From the NCBI GenBank assembly GCA_946405135.1, contig CAMJGD010000003.1, positions 62,001-126,000 on the forward strand: DNA of 64,000 nucleotides, given 5' to 3'. The notes beneath the pieces are model-generated. The model worked only from the letters and a program-made list of their open reading frames with translations. It did no database searches and was not told where the DNA came from. Position numbers and translations under genes: made by a program. Below, in pieces: positions 19,197 to 28,898 of the stretch (the stretch's first letter is position 1; each line of letters opens with the position of its first letter). The DNA comes from an uncultured Clostridiaceae bacterium. GTDB taxonomy: Bacteria; Bacillota; Clostridia; Clostridiales; Clostridiaceae.

Positions 19197-20288
19197 ATGC
19201 AAACAAAAATAGTTACTACAATCGAAGAATTTTATAAATTAAAAGATGATTGGAAAAGACTTCAAGAGCAAGATACAGAGGCTGCTTACTATAGTACATT
19301 TGAGTATAACTGGACATGGTGGAATGTTTATCATGAGGATAATGATAAAAAATTATTTATAATTTGTATATATGAAAATAAGATTCCCATTTGTATAGCT
19401 CCATTTATGATTATTAACAAACAAAAAGCATTTTTATCATGGAGTATATTAAAGTTTCTTAGTACAGGTGACTATTTGAATATAATTATAAATAAAGGTT
19501 ATAAAAATGTTAATGCATGTATAAAAGAAGTTTTTAAAACTTTAGATAGCTATAAATCAAGTTTTGATAGAATACAATTAACACATATTAGAAGTGAATC
19601 AGAACTTGCAGGTTATATTTTGAAAAGTGATAGATATAATAGACATTTTCAATATTTGATTGAATGTCCAGTGTTTTATCCAAGTAAATTTATTAGTTTT
19701 GATGAATATATAAAAACTAGATTTAAGCCAAGTGAAATAAAGTATTATGTAAAGAAATTACAAAATAACATTGGATATCAATTTAAAGTTATTAATAATA
19801 AATATGACTATAATATCTTTGATAAAATAGAAGAACTTCATAAATATGAGAAGAACTACCTAGTAAATAATAAAAAAAGAAATGAAAGAAGAAGCTTATT
19901 TGATGATGATAAAAGAAATTTATTTATAAAAAAATTGTATAGTAATAATGAAAATGTTATTACTTTTGTATTACAAGATAATGAAGAAAATATATTAATA
20001 TATTATTCATGCTATTTACATAATAATGTTTTATTTTTTTGGAATACAGCATATAATCCTCAATATGAAAAGTATGACTTAGCAAAAGTTTTAAATTATG
20101 AGGTATTTAAATATATTTTTGATAATAATCTTTCTTATGCTTTTGATTATGGTGCAGGTAGGTATCCGTGGAAATTTAGATGGACTAATGATTTTATATT
20201 TGATTATCAGCTTGATATGTGGAATGAAAGAACTAAAAAAGGTAAAATGTTAAAAAAACTTTATGATGTAAATAATAAATTTAAATAG
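19197..20288 (+). CDS. CelD/FemAB-like GNAT acyltransferase
   Basis: A 363-residue soluble protein with the CelD (BcsL/FemAB-like GNAT) pattern: an N-terminal domain containing YYSTFEYNWTWWNVY near residue 31-45, and a C-terminal acyltransferase half with LIYYSCYLHNNVLFFWNTAYNP and AFDYGAGRYPWKFRWTND. The F/YDYGxG-x-YPWKxRW element is the best mark of this family. Members occur in exopolysaccharide loci and are thought to acylate sugars or transfer amino acids, but few are tested. It follows the flippase by 20 bases with a good AAGGAAGGA site. Confidence 0.72.
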   Translation: MQTKIVTTIEEFYKLKDDWKRLQEQDTEAAYYSTFEYNWTWWNVYHEDNDKKLFIICIYENKIPICIAPFMIINKQKAFLSWSILKFLSTGDYLNIIINKGYKNVNACIKEVFKTLDSYKSSFDRIQLTHIRSESELAGYILKSDRYNRHFQYLIECPVFYPSKFISFDEYIKTRFKPSEIKYYVKKLQNNIGYQFKVINNKYDYNIFDKIEELHKYEKNYLVNNKKRNERRSLFDDDKRNLFIKKLYSNNENVITFVLQDNEENILIYYSCYLHNNVLFFWNTAYNPQYEKYDLAKVLNYEVFKYIFDNNLSYAFDYGAGRYPWKFRWTNDFIFDYQLDMWNERTKKGKMLKKLYDVNNKFK

Positions 20289-20308
20289 ATATAAGTAGGG
20301 TGAAATAA

Positions 20309-21505
20309 ATGAGTATCACAGTATGTAAATGGTATAATGATGCTGTAGTTCCTGTTTTATTTTTTATTGATGATTTAGCTAATGTTTGGGTAGATACTAA
20401 TGGTAATGGGAAAATTGATTTAGGAGAAGATTGGGGCTATGGGAAGGATGGAGAAAATTCATCCTTTAGATTTTTAAATGAAGCTATTTTGAAAGATTTT
20501 CCTAAGGTTAAGACAACTTTTTTTGTTCCCGTTGGGGTTAGGGTTGGAATGATTGAAAATCCCCAAATTAAATCAGTATCAAAAATGATAAATTGTGATG
20601 AAAAGACAAAAGCTTTCTTTAAAAACATAAATGATAATCCTAAGTATGAAATAGCCTATCATGGTACAACTCATGGAAAAGTAGGAAAAACAAGAAATGA
20701 TTTCAAACAGGAGTGGGAACTTTTCAAAAATTTAGATGAAGCAATTGAAACTATAAATATAGGGAAAGAAGTTTATAAAGAAGTTTTTGGCTATTATCCT
20801 AAGGGCGGAAAGTATTGTGGATATGAAACTAATGAGTTTAGTGATGAAAGCATAGATAAAACAGGGTTTATTTGGTGGTGTAGATTTTACAATAAAGGGT
20901 TAATTGATGATAAAGATTGCGATATAGGTGGAAGTGATTTAAATCCATTAACCAATTTGGATATTAAAGCATTTGGTAATAGAGGAGTTGTTGATATTCC
21001 ATCTACATTAAATGGCGGGTTATTAACGGGAGTATTTAATGCAAATAAGAAGACATTAAAGGGAATGGCTAAATTTATATTAAAAAAATATTTAATAAAG
21101 AAAAAGATAAGTGAAATTGATTTTTTATTAAAAAATAGTCTTGTAATTAGTATACAAGAGCATATTTCACCAGCACGAGACGATGGAAGAATACAAACAC
21201 CAAATATACTTAATGATAGAGAAAGTTTGAAATATATATTTAATTATTTAAAAGATAAAAATGTTTGGTATTGTACAGGAACAGAGCTTGCTGAGTACTG
21301 TTTAACAAGAAATGAAATAAGTATAAAACCAATCAATGAAAATGAATTTGAAATTTTAAATGCTAAAAAATTAGAAGGAAAGATAATTTCAATTAGAACC
21401 GCTGAAAAATATAATGAATTAAAAACTCCTAAAGGGAAAATAATTTATAAGGAAAATAGATGTTTTACATTTAATATTGCTGAAGGTAAATTTCGATTTC
21501 AATAG
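20309..21505 (+). CDS. Polysaccharide deacetylase-like protein with a calcium-loop insert
   Basis: A 398-residue protein with NodB-like hints: LFFIDDLANVW near the start, TTFFVPVGVR near 70, YEIAYHGTTHG near 110-120 (second metal histidine motif) and a late ISIQEHISP. An unusual 12-residue stretch, DTNGNGKIDLGE near residues 29-40, has the D-x-N-x-N-x-K-x-D-x-x-E spacing of an EF-hand calcium loop. No signal peptide is seen. The first catalytic motif is FFIDD rather than the usual TFDD, so activity is uncertain. It lies between the acyltransferase and the heparinase-like gene, suggesting glycan tailoring. Confidence 0.6.
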   Translation: MSITVCKWYNDAVVPVLFFIDDLANVWVDTNGNGKIDLGEDWGYGKDGENSSFRFLNEAILKDFPKVKTTFFVPVGVRVGMIENPQIKSVSKMINCDEKTKAFFKNINDNPKYEIAYHGTTHGKVGKTRNDFKQEWELFKNLDEAIETINIGKEVYKEVFGYYPKGGKYCGYETNEFSDESIDKTGFIWWCRFYNKGLIDDKDCDIGGSDLNPLTNLDIKAFGNRGVVDIPSTLNGGLLTGVFNANKKTLKGMAKFILKKYLIKKKISEIDFLLKNSLVISIQEHISPARDDGRIQTPNILNDRESLKYIFNYLKDKNVWYCTGTELAEYCLTRNEISIKPINENEFEILNAKKLEGKIISIRTAEKYNELKTPKGKIIYKENRCFTFNIAEGKFRFQ

Positions 21506-21602
21506 ATATTAGAAGTCTTATAGATTTCAGTGTATTTTTTTAATAATAGCCTTATAGAATAAAATCTGTATATAAATTACTAATTAATTAGAAGGTGTTT
21601 TT

Positions 21603-23786
21603 ATGGGTTATAATACGTTTAAATATAAGTTCCGCAACCTATTAAAACTGCCTCTCTCAGAGGCAATTGGAAAAATTAATAATAAAATCAGCAGAAAAGT
21701 CAAGGATAAGATAAATGAAAAAAAAGATTTAAAAAGGCATACTCACATTGAAAGTAGTCTTAGGATATCTAATAGTTTTATTGATTCTAAACTAATTGAT
21801 GTTTCTAAAGTTGATTTAAAAGCAGCAACATATCTTTTAGATATGTATTTAAATCATTATTTTGATTTGCTCGGAAGTGGATTTGTAAAGATAGATTATA
21901 ACTTAGAGCCTTTTGGTATCGAAGGTATAAAGTATGACATGTCGCCTAAGATTACTGAGTTTGATTGTGGAGGAGAATGGCTGTCTAATATTTTACTTAA
22001 ACCTCATATTAATTATTCTAAAAAACTTTGGAATCAGATTGATAGTGGTTATGACCCTATAGATTGGCAGATTGACTTTAAAAGTGGTTATAGGTTTGAT
22101 CAAAAGAAGTGGCATAAAAATCAGCCTATAGGAAAGCACCGAGGAGTAGATATTAAGGTTCCATGGGAGCTTATGAGGATGCAGCATTTATTACAGCTTT
22201 CTGTTTTTGCAATAAAATTTGAAAATAGAAGAGATGAGATTATTAAGGAATTTAAAAATCAGGTATTAGATTTTTTGGCTGCAAATCCTTTAAGGATGGG
22301 AGCTAATTGGACATGCACTATGGATGTAGCGATTAGAATTTCTAATATACTTCTTTCCTATGATATTTTAAGACAGTTGGATGATTCAGATATTCTTGAT
22401 GATAACTTTCATAGAATATTAAGTAGTGCAGCCTATGAACATGGTAAATTTATTATCAATAATTTAGAGTGGTCTAAAACAGGGGTAATAGGTAATCATT
22501 ATCTTTCAGATGTTGCAGGATTGCTTTTTGTATCAGCTTATCTAAATGATAGTGAAGAAACTAATGCATGGCTGGCTTTTGCTGTACAAGAAATTATTGA
22601 TTGTTTTAATCATCAGTTTTATGAAGATGGTACTAACTTTGAAGCTTCTACCTCATATCATAGGCTGTCAGGAGAACTTATGGTTTATAGCACAGCCCTT
22701 ATATATGGAATAATAAAAGGATCTAAGAAAAAAGCTTTAGAAAATTATGATTATACGCTTATAAAAAGGTTAAGACCTTTAAATAAGCAATTATATAATT
22801 TGGAAACGGAAGAGTTTTTCCCAAAGTGGTATTTAGAAAGAATAAGTAAAATTTCTGATTTTACTGAGGTAATAACAAAAGGGAATGGAAATATTGTTCA
22901 AATAGGTGATAATGATAGCGGAAGGTTTATTAAATTAACACCTTGTGGAGAGTTTATTACTTTAAAAGAAGCTAAAGATAAGTATTTGAATTTAATAAAT
23001 TATAACTATGGCTTAGAAGATGAATTTTATTGGGATGAGAATTTATTAAATCATGATTCTTTTATTTCTGCTGCTAAAGGATTAATAAATACAAATAATC
23101 ATGATAAAAAATATAGTTTAGAAAAGTCATTTGTTGAATCTTTGAGTAAAGCATATAAGATCAAGGTTAATAAATATGATAATCTTGAAACTATTAACAT
23201 GGAAAAGTATTTTTGTAAGAAGTTAGCTTATAATCAAGAAACAATAATTTCATTTTTGAATTATGGACTAAAGGATATAGCATTAGAAAAGTTAAAGGTT
23301 TATCATTATGAAAATTTTGGACTTACAATTATTAAATCGGATGAATTCTTTTTATCATTTATGACTGGAGGTATAGGTCAAGATGGAAATGGAGGTCATG
23401 CCCATAATGATAAATTATCTTTTGAACTTAATGTACATGGATATGATTTATTTTTAGATGCAGGTACATATTTATATACACCAATTGTAGAGAGAAGAAA
23501 TCAATTTAGAAGTGTTATATCTCATAATGCGCCTATAGTTGAGGGAGAGGAACAAGGAAGTTTTACAACAGCTTTTTCACTAAAAAGTGATGTGAGATGT
23601 GAAATTATAAATCTTAATAATACTAAAATCAAGGCTTATATGGTTTACAAAGACACTGAAATGATAAGGGAAATAAGTATTTATGTGGATAAAATAATTA
23701 TTAATGATTACTGTAATAAAAAGTTTAAAGTTAATTTTAATAAAAATTATTCAAATGGATATGGGAAACTTTTAAAAAATAATTAG
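21603..23786 (+). CDS. Heparinase II/III family protein
   Basis: A 727-residue protein with the alginate-lyase/heparinase II-III layout: an alpha-helical toroid in the first 480 residues (IGNHYLSDVAGLLFVSAY and FYEDGTNFEASTSYHRLSGE are conserved landmarks) and a C-terminal beta-sandwich with GGHAHNDKLSFELNVHGYD and LFLDAGTYLY. These enzymes cleave uronic-acid glycans by beta-elimination. In capsule loci they are common without a known substrate; a ManNAcA-containing polymer made by wecB/wecC would be a possible target. No export signal is visible. A tight GAAGGTG site precedes ATG. It closes the exopolysaccharide run. Confidence 0.87.
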   Translation: MGYNTFKYKFRNLLKLPLSEAIGKINNKISRKVKDKINEKKDLKRHTHIESSLRISNSFIDSKLIDVSKVDLKAATYLLDMYLNHYFDLLGSGFVKIDYNLEPFGIEGIKYDMSPKITEFDCGGEWLSNILLKPHINYSKKLWNQIDSGYDPIDWQIDFKSGYRFDQKKWHKNQPIGKHRGVDIKVPWELMRMQHLLQLSVFAIKFENRRDEIIKEFKNQVLDFLAANPLRMGANWTCTMDVAIRISNILLSYDILRQLDDSDILDDNFHRILSSAAYEHGKFIINNLEWSKTGVIGNHYLSDVAGLLFVSAYLNDSEETNAWLAFAVQEIIDCFNHQFYEDGTNFEASTSYHRLSGELMVYSTALIYGIIKGSKKKALENYDYTLIKRLRPLNKQLYNLETEEFFPKWYLERISKISDFTEVITKGNGNIVQIGDNDSGRFIKLTPCGEFITLKEAKDKYLNLINYNYGLEDEFYWDENLLNHDSFISAAKGLINTNNHDKKYSLEKSFVESLSKAYKIKVNKYDNLETINMEKYFCKKLAYNQETIISFLNYGLKDIALEKLKVYHYENFGLTIIKSDEFFLSFMTGGIGQDGNGGHAHNDKLSFELNVHGYDLFLDAGTYLYTPIVERRNQFRSVISHNAPIVEGEEQGSFTTAFSLKSDVRCEIINLNNTKIKAYMVYKDTEMIREISIYVDKIIINDYCNKKFKVNFNKNYSNGYGKLLKNN

Positions 23787-23853
23787 CTTTTAAAGTTAAA
23801 TTTGGAGCTATTGCAGAATATAAATGGAGTAAAAACTGGCAGTGGAGGGCTTT

Positions 23854-24369
23854 ATGAAGAAACTAAGTATATTTTTAGTTATATTATGTATGGGTTTTAT
23901 ATTTTATAATTCTTCCAACACAGGACTAGAATCTAATGTAAAAAGCTATGAGATACTTAATAAGTTGAAAAGTGAAAAGCATGTTATTGAAAATAGAACT
24001 GCTGTAAATCCTGTTAAAGGAACTGAAAATGAAAAGATCCCTTCAAGCAAAAGGGATCAGAAAATAAATTTAATTATCAGAAAAAATGCTCATGCTTTTG
24101 AGTTTATGATTTTAGCCATTTTGGTAGCAGCTGTGCTTTCCAGTTTTAATTTAACAGGTAAGAATGCTTTAGTCTACATAATGTTTATATGCCTATTTTC
24201 TGCTGTTATGGATGAATTTCATCAAATATTTGTTCCAGGAAGGACTTCATCTGTTATAGATGTGCTCATTGATTTTGTAGGAAGCCTAATTGGAATAGCG
24301 ATTTTTACATGCATTGATAAACTTTTAAAAAGCAGAAAAATGCATACTTTAAAATATAAAGATAAATAG
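23854..24369 (+). CDS. VanZ family membrane protein
   Basis: A 171-residue VanZ-like protein. An N-terminal hydrophobic helix is followed by an extracytoplasmic segment and three more helices. The family motif KNAHAFEFMILAILVAA near residues 75-91 and MDEFHQIFVPGRTSSVIDVLID near 120-141 are clear. VanZ itself gives low-level teicoplanin resistance; most family members have no known role. ATG 23854 lies five bases after GGAGG; an in-frame GTG at 23842 lies upstream of that site. Confidence 0.85.
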   Translation: MKKLSIFLVILCMGFIFYNSSNTGLESNVKSYEILNKLKSEKHVIENRTAVNPVKGTENEKIPSSKRDQKINLIIRKNAHAFEFMILAILVAAVLSSFNLTGKNALVYIMFICLFSAVMDEFHQIFVPGRTSSVIDVLIDFVGSLIGIAIFTCIDKLLKSRKMHTLKYKDK

Positions 24370-24386
24370 AAAGATTTTTTTAGAAG

Positions 24387-24429
24387 TAAGGGGTAAATAG
24401 TTGATAGCATTGCAACTATTTACCCCTTA
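24387..24429 (+). terminator. Long perfect hairpin after the VanZ-like gene
   Basis: TAAGGGGTAAATAGTTG and its exact reverse complement form 17-bp arms with a 9-base loop. No T run follows on the + strand, so it may end transcription weakly, or protect the 3' end. Confidence 0.5.
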
Positions 24430-24487
24430 TAGCCGTATTATAAAATAGTATTTACTTTAGGATAAAATGGTTTAGGAGGAACACAAG

Positions 24488-25762
24488 ATGAAAAGGTTAT
24501 CAAAATTTGTAAAAAGCCATAAAAAGATTGTATTAATATGTACAGTATGTTTAGGTATTATAGTTACTACAGTGAGTATAGGCTATAATAATAAAATTAA
24601 AACTACCTACCATAATAAAAGAATTCTTTCCGAGAATAAAAATATATCTGAAAGTCCAAAAGATGAAGATAAAGCTAAAGATATAGAGCTTTTAGAAGAG
24701 AAAATCCATGATAAAACTAAAGCAGAAGCCAAATTTGTAGAAAAAAAGTTTACTGGAAGAACTAATGAAATAGTGGAGCTTAAAGAAGTTCCATCTAACA
24801 CATCATCGGTAATAAATAAATTAGATAAGCATACTATTGTTGAAGTCCTAGGAGTCCAACAAGACTGGTATAAAGTAAAATTTAAGGCTAAAGAAGGATG
24901 GATAAATTCTCAATATTTAGCTGAATATACGGAGAAAGACAAGAAGAAAGATGAAAATGAAAAGTTGAAAAAAGATAATAAAAAAGATGAGAATAAAAAG
25001 TCTAGTAAAAGTAAAGATATAGATAAAGATAAAGGGAAAAAAACTGTCAGTAAGCAAAAACCAGTTAATAAAAATAATAAGAATCAAGAGAATCAATTAA
25101 CTAATGTTTCTAATAGCAAATCAAATAATAAAAGTAATACAAATAAGAATACCAAATACAAGCAAGGATTTAAAAGTTCTGCTTTTGCAAATAGTAGTCA
25201 AGTTATACTAGTTACAACGGATAATATGAATACAAGTTATTGTAATATAAAACTTTATGAAAAAAGCGGAAAGGATTGGAATATAAAAAGTAATTTTAGT
25301 GGAAGAGTTGGTATTAATGGACTAGCTTACATGAAAGATAGAAAGCAGTCCAGCAACAAAACTCCTGCAGGAATCATGAACATAATCAGTGCTTTTGGTA
25401 CTGAAAATAATCCAGGTACAAAATATAGTTATACAAAAGTTACAAATGATATGTATTGGGATTTAAACAGTGGAAGCAGTACATATAACAGATTGATACA
25501 TAACAATCCAGGTGGGGATTTTGAGCATCTTGCAAGTTATCCTGTTCAATATAAATATGCTTTAGTTACAGACTACAATTATTGTAAAACCCATAATAAA
25601 GGAGGGGCAATATTTCTGCATGTATCTGCTAGTGGTGGAACAGGAGGCTGCATATCTATGTCTGAATCTAATATGAAGGATTTAATGATTTGGATAGATC
25701 CAGATAAGAATCCTAGGCTGCTTGTAACTCCAAATAATGATTTAGATAAATACTGGTATTAA
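24488..25762 (+). CDS. L,D-transpeptidase with SH3 domain
   Basis: A 424-residue membrane-anchored wall enzyme. One hydrophobic helix at about residues 14-31 is followed by an SH3-type domain (about 90-150, ending GWINSQYLAEY) and a 75-residue lysine/asparagine-rich linker, which should place the catalytic domain out in the wall. The YkuD-like C-terminal domain (about 230-424) has the histidine in IFLHVSASGG and the catalytic cysteine in GGCISMSE. L,D-transpeptidases make 3-3 cross-links or attach proteins to peptidoglycan. A strong AGGAGG precedes ATG. Confidence 0.88.
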   Translation: MKRLSKFVKSHKKIVLICTVCLGIIVTTVSIGYNNKIKTTYHNKRILSENKNISESPKDEDKAKDIELLEEKIHDKTKAEAKFVEKKFTGRTNEIVELKEVPSNTSSVINKLDKHTIVEVLGVQQDWYKVKFKAKEGWINSQYLAEYTEKDKKKDENEKLKKDNKKDENKKSSKSKDIDKDKGKKTVSKQKPVNKNNKNQENQLTNVSNSKSNNKSNTNKNTKYKQGFKSSAFANSSQVILVTTDNMNTSYCNIKLYEKSGKDWNIKSNFSGRVGINGLAYMKDRKQSSNKTPAGIMNIISAFGTENNPGTKYSYTKVTNDMYWDLNSGSSTYNRLIHNNPGGDFEHLASYPVQYKYALVTDYNYCKTHNKGGAIFLHVSASGGTGGCISMSESNMKDLMIWIDPDKNPRLLVTPNNDLDKYWY

Positions 25763-25805
25763 AATATTTTATCTAATCTAAGTATATTATGTATTATATA
25801 TGTAG

Positions 25806-25837
25806 GTAGTTCATAACAAATATAAAGATTTGAAAAT
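25806..25837 (+). repeat. 32-nt element shared with the rfbA leader (copy 1)
   Basis: This stretch matches 38094-38125 at 28 of 32 positions; all four differences are transitions. The exact shared core is CAAATATAAAGATTT. It lies upstream of the dlt promoter. Confidence 0.45.
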
Positions 25838-25873
25838 GAGAAAAGCGCATAATTAACTTTAAATAAGCTATTA

Positions 25874-25902
25874 TTGACAATAGTTTATGTAAATACTATA
25901 CT
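25874..25902 (+). promoter_or_regulatory. Sigma-A promoter of the dlt operon
   Basis: A consensus TTGACA, a 17-base spacer and TATACT lie 37 bases before the dltA ATG. This is the strongest promoter match in the window. Confidence 0.8.
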
Positions 25903-25938
25903 TAATTTGGCACTATTATAACAAAGGAGAATTTACTA

Positions 25939-27468
25939 ATGAATTTAATAGACAAAATAGAAGCTTATTCTAGTAATGAAAATAATGTAGCACAGATATA
26001 TAGGGAAAAGAAATTTACATATAAAGATTTAAAAGAAAAGTCAGATGCTTTAGCTTATTATTTAATAGAGTTAATGGGAGCAGATAAGTCGCCAATTATA
26101 ATATATGGTCATAAACAAGAGGAAATGTTAATTTCCTTTTTTGCATGCACAAAATCAGGACATGCTTATGTACCATTAGATATAACATTTCCTTCTAGTA
26201 GAGTTATGGATATAGTAAAAGATACTGGTTCTAAGATTTTAATAAAAGTTTCAGAATTAGATGGAGACTTTGGACAAGATGTTACAGTTATTGAATTAAA
26301 GGATCTTCAAGAAATATTTAAAAATAATGTTGGTAAAAAACCAGATAAAGAATTTTTTGTACAGGATGATGATAATTATTATATTCTATTTACCTCTGGA
26401 AGCACAGGAAAACCTAAGGGCGTGCAGATAACTAAAAAGTGCGTTGAGAGTTTTGTAAATTGTTTTTATGATGAATGTTCTATTTCAAAAGATAAGAATA
26501 TAATACTTAATCAAGTGTCATATTCCTTTGATGTTTCTGTTATAAGTATATATATTGGACTTATGATGGGAAAGACCCTTTATGTTATTGATAAAGAAAT
26601 GGCAACCAATTATGCTGACCTTTTCAAATACCTAAATAAATCTGACATAGCCTTGTGGATATCCACTCCATCATTTATTGAAATTTGCTTATTTGATGAT
26701 AGCTTTAATTCAAAATTAATGCCTAAACTTGAGAAATTTATTTTTGCAGGTGAGGTACTTACTAAAAAATTGGTTTCAGAATTAAATGTTAGGTTTGAAG
26801 GGAGTAAGATAATAAATGGATATGGACCTACAGAGGCTACAGTTTTAATAACTGCAGCGGAAATTACTCCTAGCATGCTGGAATCTAAAAATCCACTACC
26901 CATAGGATATCCATTATCTAATGGAAAACATCTTATACTAGATAAGGATGAAAATTCAGTTAAAGTTGGTGAAAAAGGGGAACTTGTATTTATAGGGGAT
27001 AATGTAAGTCCAGGTTATTTTAATAATAAGGAGTTAACAGAAAAAGCTTTTTTTGATTACGCTATTGATAGTGAAGGTAAAAGAGGTTATAGAACTGGTG
27101 ACTTAGTTTATGAAGATGAGAATGGTTTAATATATTTTTGCGGAAGAAAAGACCTGCAAGTAAAATTAAATGGATATAGAATAGAGATTGAAGATATAGA
27201 AAATAACATTAGAAATTTAAGTTATATATTAAATGCGGTAGTTTTACCGGTTTATAAAGAAGAAAAATTATCTCATTTGGCAGCCTTTGTTGTTTTAAAG
27301 GAAAGATTTGAAGTTAAAGAATTTAAAATAGTTAAAAGAATAAAAGAAGACCTTGGAGAATTAATTCAGTCCTATATGATTCCAAGAACAATAAAAATAA
27401 AAGATAAATTTCCTATGAATACTAATGGGAAAATAGACAGAAAGCTATTGATGGAGGAACTTAATTAA
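25939..27468 (+). CDS. dltA: D-alanine--D-alanyl carrier protein ligase
   Basis: A 509-residue AMP-forming adenylation enzyme of usual DltA length. It activates D-alanine with ATP and loads it on the phosphopantetheine of DltC. Motifs: the ATP loop LFTSGSTGKPKGVQ near residues 149-162, NGYGPTEAT, YRTGD and the final lysine region MNTNGKIDRK. It is first in a dlt operon with a consensus promoter. D-alanylation lowers the negative charge of teichoic acids and protects against cationic peptides. Confidence 0.96.
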   Translation: MNLIDKIEAYSSNENNVAQIYREKKFTYKDLKEKSDALAYYLIELMGADKSPIIIYGHKQEEMLISFFACTKSGHAYVPLDITFPSSRVMDIVKDTGSKILIKVSELDGDFGQDVTVIELKDLQEIFKNNVGKKPDKEFFVQDDDNYYILFTSGSTGKPKGVQITKKCVESFVNCFYDECSISKDKNIILNQVSYSFDVSVISIYIGLMMGKTLYVIDKEMATNYADLFKYLNKSDIALWISTPSFIEICLFDDSFNSKLMPKLEKFIFAGEVLTKKLVSELNVRFEGSKIINGYGPTEATVLITAAEITPSMLESKNPLPIGYPLSNGKHLILDKDENSVKVGEKGELVFIGDNVSPGYFNNKELTEKAFFDYAIDSEGKRGYRTGDLVYEDENGLIYFCGRKDLQVKLNGYRIEIEDIENNIRNLSYILNAVVLPVYKEEKLSHLAAFVVLKERFEVKEFKIVKRIKEDLGELIQSYMIPRTIKIKDKFPMNTNGKIDRKLLMEELN

Positions 27469-27469
27469 T

Positions 27470-28621
27470 ATGAGTCAGTATGTAGATTCATTTTATTTCT
27501 ATATTATGATATTAACCTTAATACCTGCAATGGTTTTAGGGTATACGGAGAAAAAGATAAAATATTATGGACTGATGGCTTCAGTATTTATGACTTTTAT
27601 GATAGTTGGAGAAAATAAACTTCAAAGAATATGTTTAATATTATTTTATATCGGACAATTAGTTCTTGTTAAAATGTATTTGTATTTAAGGAAAAAATAT
27701 GAGTCTAAATGGCTTATGAGGATATTTGTTTTATTATCTATATCACCACTTTTTATAGTAAAGATATCACCTTATTTCACTACTAGAAGTATTGGATTTA
27801 TAGGAATATCTTATATAACCTTTAGGGTGATACAAATAATAGTTGATTGTTTTGATGGACTGATAGAAGAAATTAGTATAGTTGATTTCACTTATTTTAT
27901 ATTGTTTTTTCCATCATTGAGTTCAGGCCCAATTGATAGATATCAGAAGTTTAAAAAAGATATAGATTCAGTGATATCAAAGGAAGATTATGCTAAAGAT
28001 TATTTATTTCAAGGAGTTTATAGGATATTTGTAGGTGTTGCTTACAAATTTATATTGGCAGAGATTATCAGCATATTTTGGATGGATAAAATACCTGAAA
28101 CCAAGACAATTATTAATACTATAAGTTATGCTTATGCTTATACTTTATATTTATTCTTTGATTTTGCAGGTTATAGTCATATGGCTGTTGGTACAGGTTA
28201 TATCTTAGGTGTAAGGCTGCCAGAAAACTTTAATAAACCATTTTTAAGTAAGAATATGAAAGAGTTCTGGAATAGATGGCATATGTCTCTATCCTTTTGG
28301 TTTAGAGATTACATATATAATAGATTTGTATTTAGCAGTATAAAGAATAAGAGATTTAAGAGCAGGTATACAGCTTCTTATTTTGCATATCTAATTACTA
28401 TGTGTACCATGGGGCTTTGGCATGGGTTCAAGCTTTTTTATATTATTTATGGACTTTATATGGCTATAGTTTTAATATTAACTGATTATATTCAAAGAAA
28501 GAGCAAATTTTATAAAAAGTATAAGAAAAACAAAGTATTTAATGTTTGTGAGATGATTTTAAATTTCCAAGTTGTAGCTTTTGGATTATTGCTTTTTTCA
28601 GGCTATTTATATGCTAAATAA
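27470..28621 (+). CDS. dltB: MBOAT D-alanyl transfer protein
   Basis: A 383-residue polytopic MBOAT protein that passes D-alanine from DltC across the membrane toward DltD and teichoic acid. The MBOAT signature is seen at FWNRWHMSLSFWFRDYIYNR and the catalytic histidine at TMGLWHGFKLFYIIYG. Only one base separates it from the dltA stop, so translation is coupled. Confidence 0.95.
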   Translation: MSQYVDSFYFYIMILTLIPAMVLGYTEKKIKYYGLMASVFMTFMIVGENKLQRICLILFYIGQLVLVKMYLYLRKKYESKWLMRIFVLLSISPLFIVKISPYFTTRSIGFIGISYITFRVIQIIVDCFDGLIEEISIVDFTYFILFFPSLSSGPIDRYQKFKKDIDSVISKEDYAKDYLFQGVYRIFVGVAYKFILAEIISIFWMDKIPETKTIINTISYAYAYTLYLFFDFAGYSHMAVGTGYILGVRLPENFNKPFLSKNMKEFWNRWHMSLSFWFRDYIYNRFVFSSIKNKRFKSRYTASYFAYLITMCTMGLWHGFKLFYIIYGLYMAIVLILTDYIQRKSKFYKKYKKNKVFNVCEMILNFQVVAFGLLLFSGYLYAK

Positions 28622-28660
28622 TATTAAGATATTTTTAATATAAATTAAGGAGGATTTTTC

Positions 28661-28891
28661 ATGAAAGACAAGATATTAGATATACTAGAAGAAATTTGTG
28701 GAACCGATGAGGTAAAAGAAAATTTAGATATTAATTTATTTGAAGAAGGATTAATGGATTCATTAGGAATGATAGAGCTTTTTATAGAATTTGAAGAAAA
28801 GCTAGGCATAAAAGTTCAATTAACTACTGTAGAAAAGGATGAAATTAGTACTCCTCAAAAGATAATAGAATTTATTAGTCAGAGGGGATAA
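28661..28891 (+). CDS. dltC: D-alanyl carrier protein
   Basis: A 76-residue acyl-carrier-type protein. The phosphopantetheine serine is in GLMDSLGMIELF near residue 36. Length and charge fit DltC. It accepts D-alanine from DltA and presents it to DltB. A strong GGAGG precedes it. Confidence 0.95.
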   Translation: MKDKILDILEEICGTDEVKENLDINLFEEGLMDSLGMIELFIEFEEKLGIKVQLTTVEKDEISTPQKIIEFISQRG

Positions 28892-28898
28892 TAAGTTT

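Noticed and set aside
25763..25938. DltX in its usual place before dltA
   Set aside because: The gap holds the promoter and a leader but no short frame with a helix and the FIYNxF ending; such a frame is instead at the dltD end.
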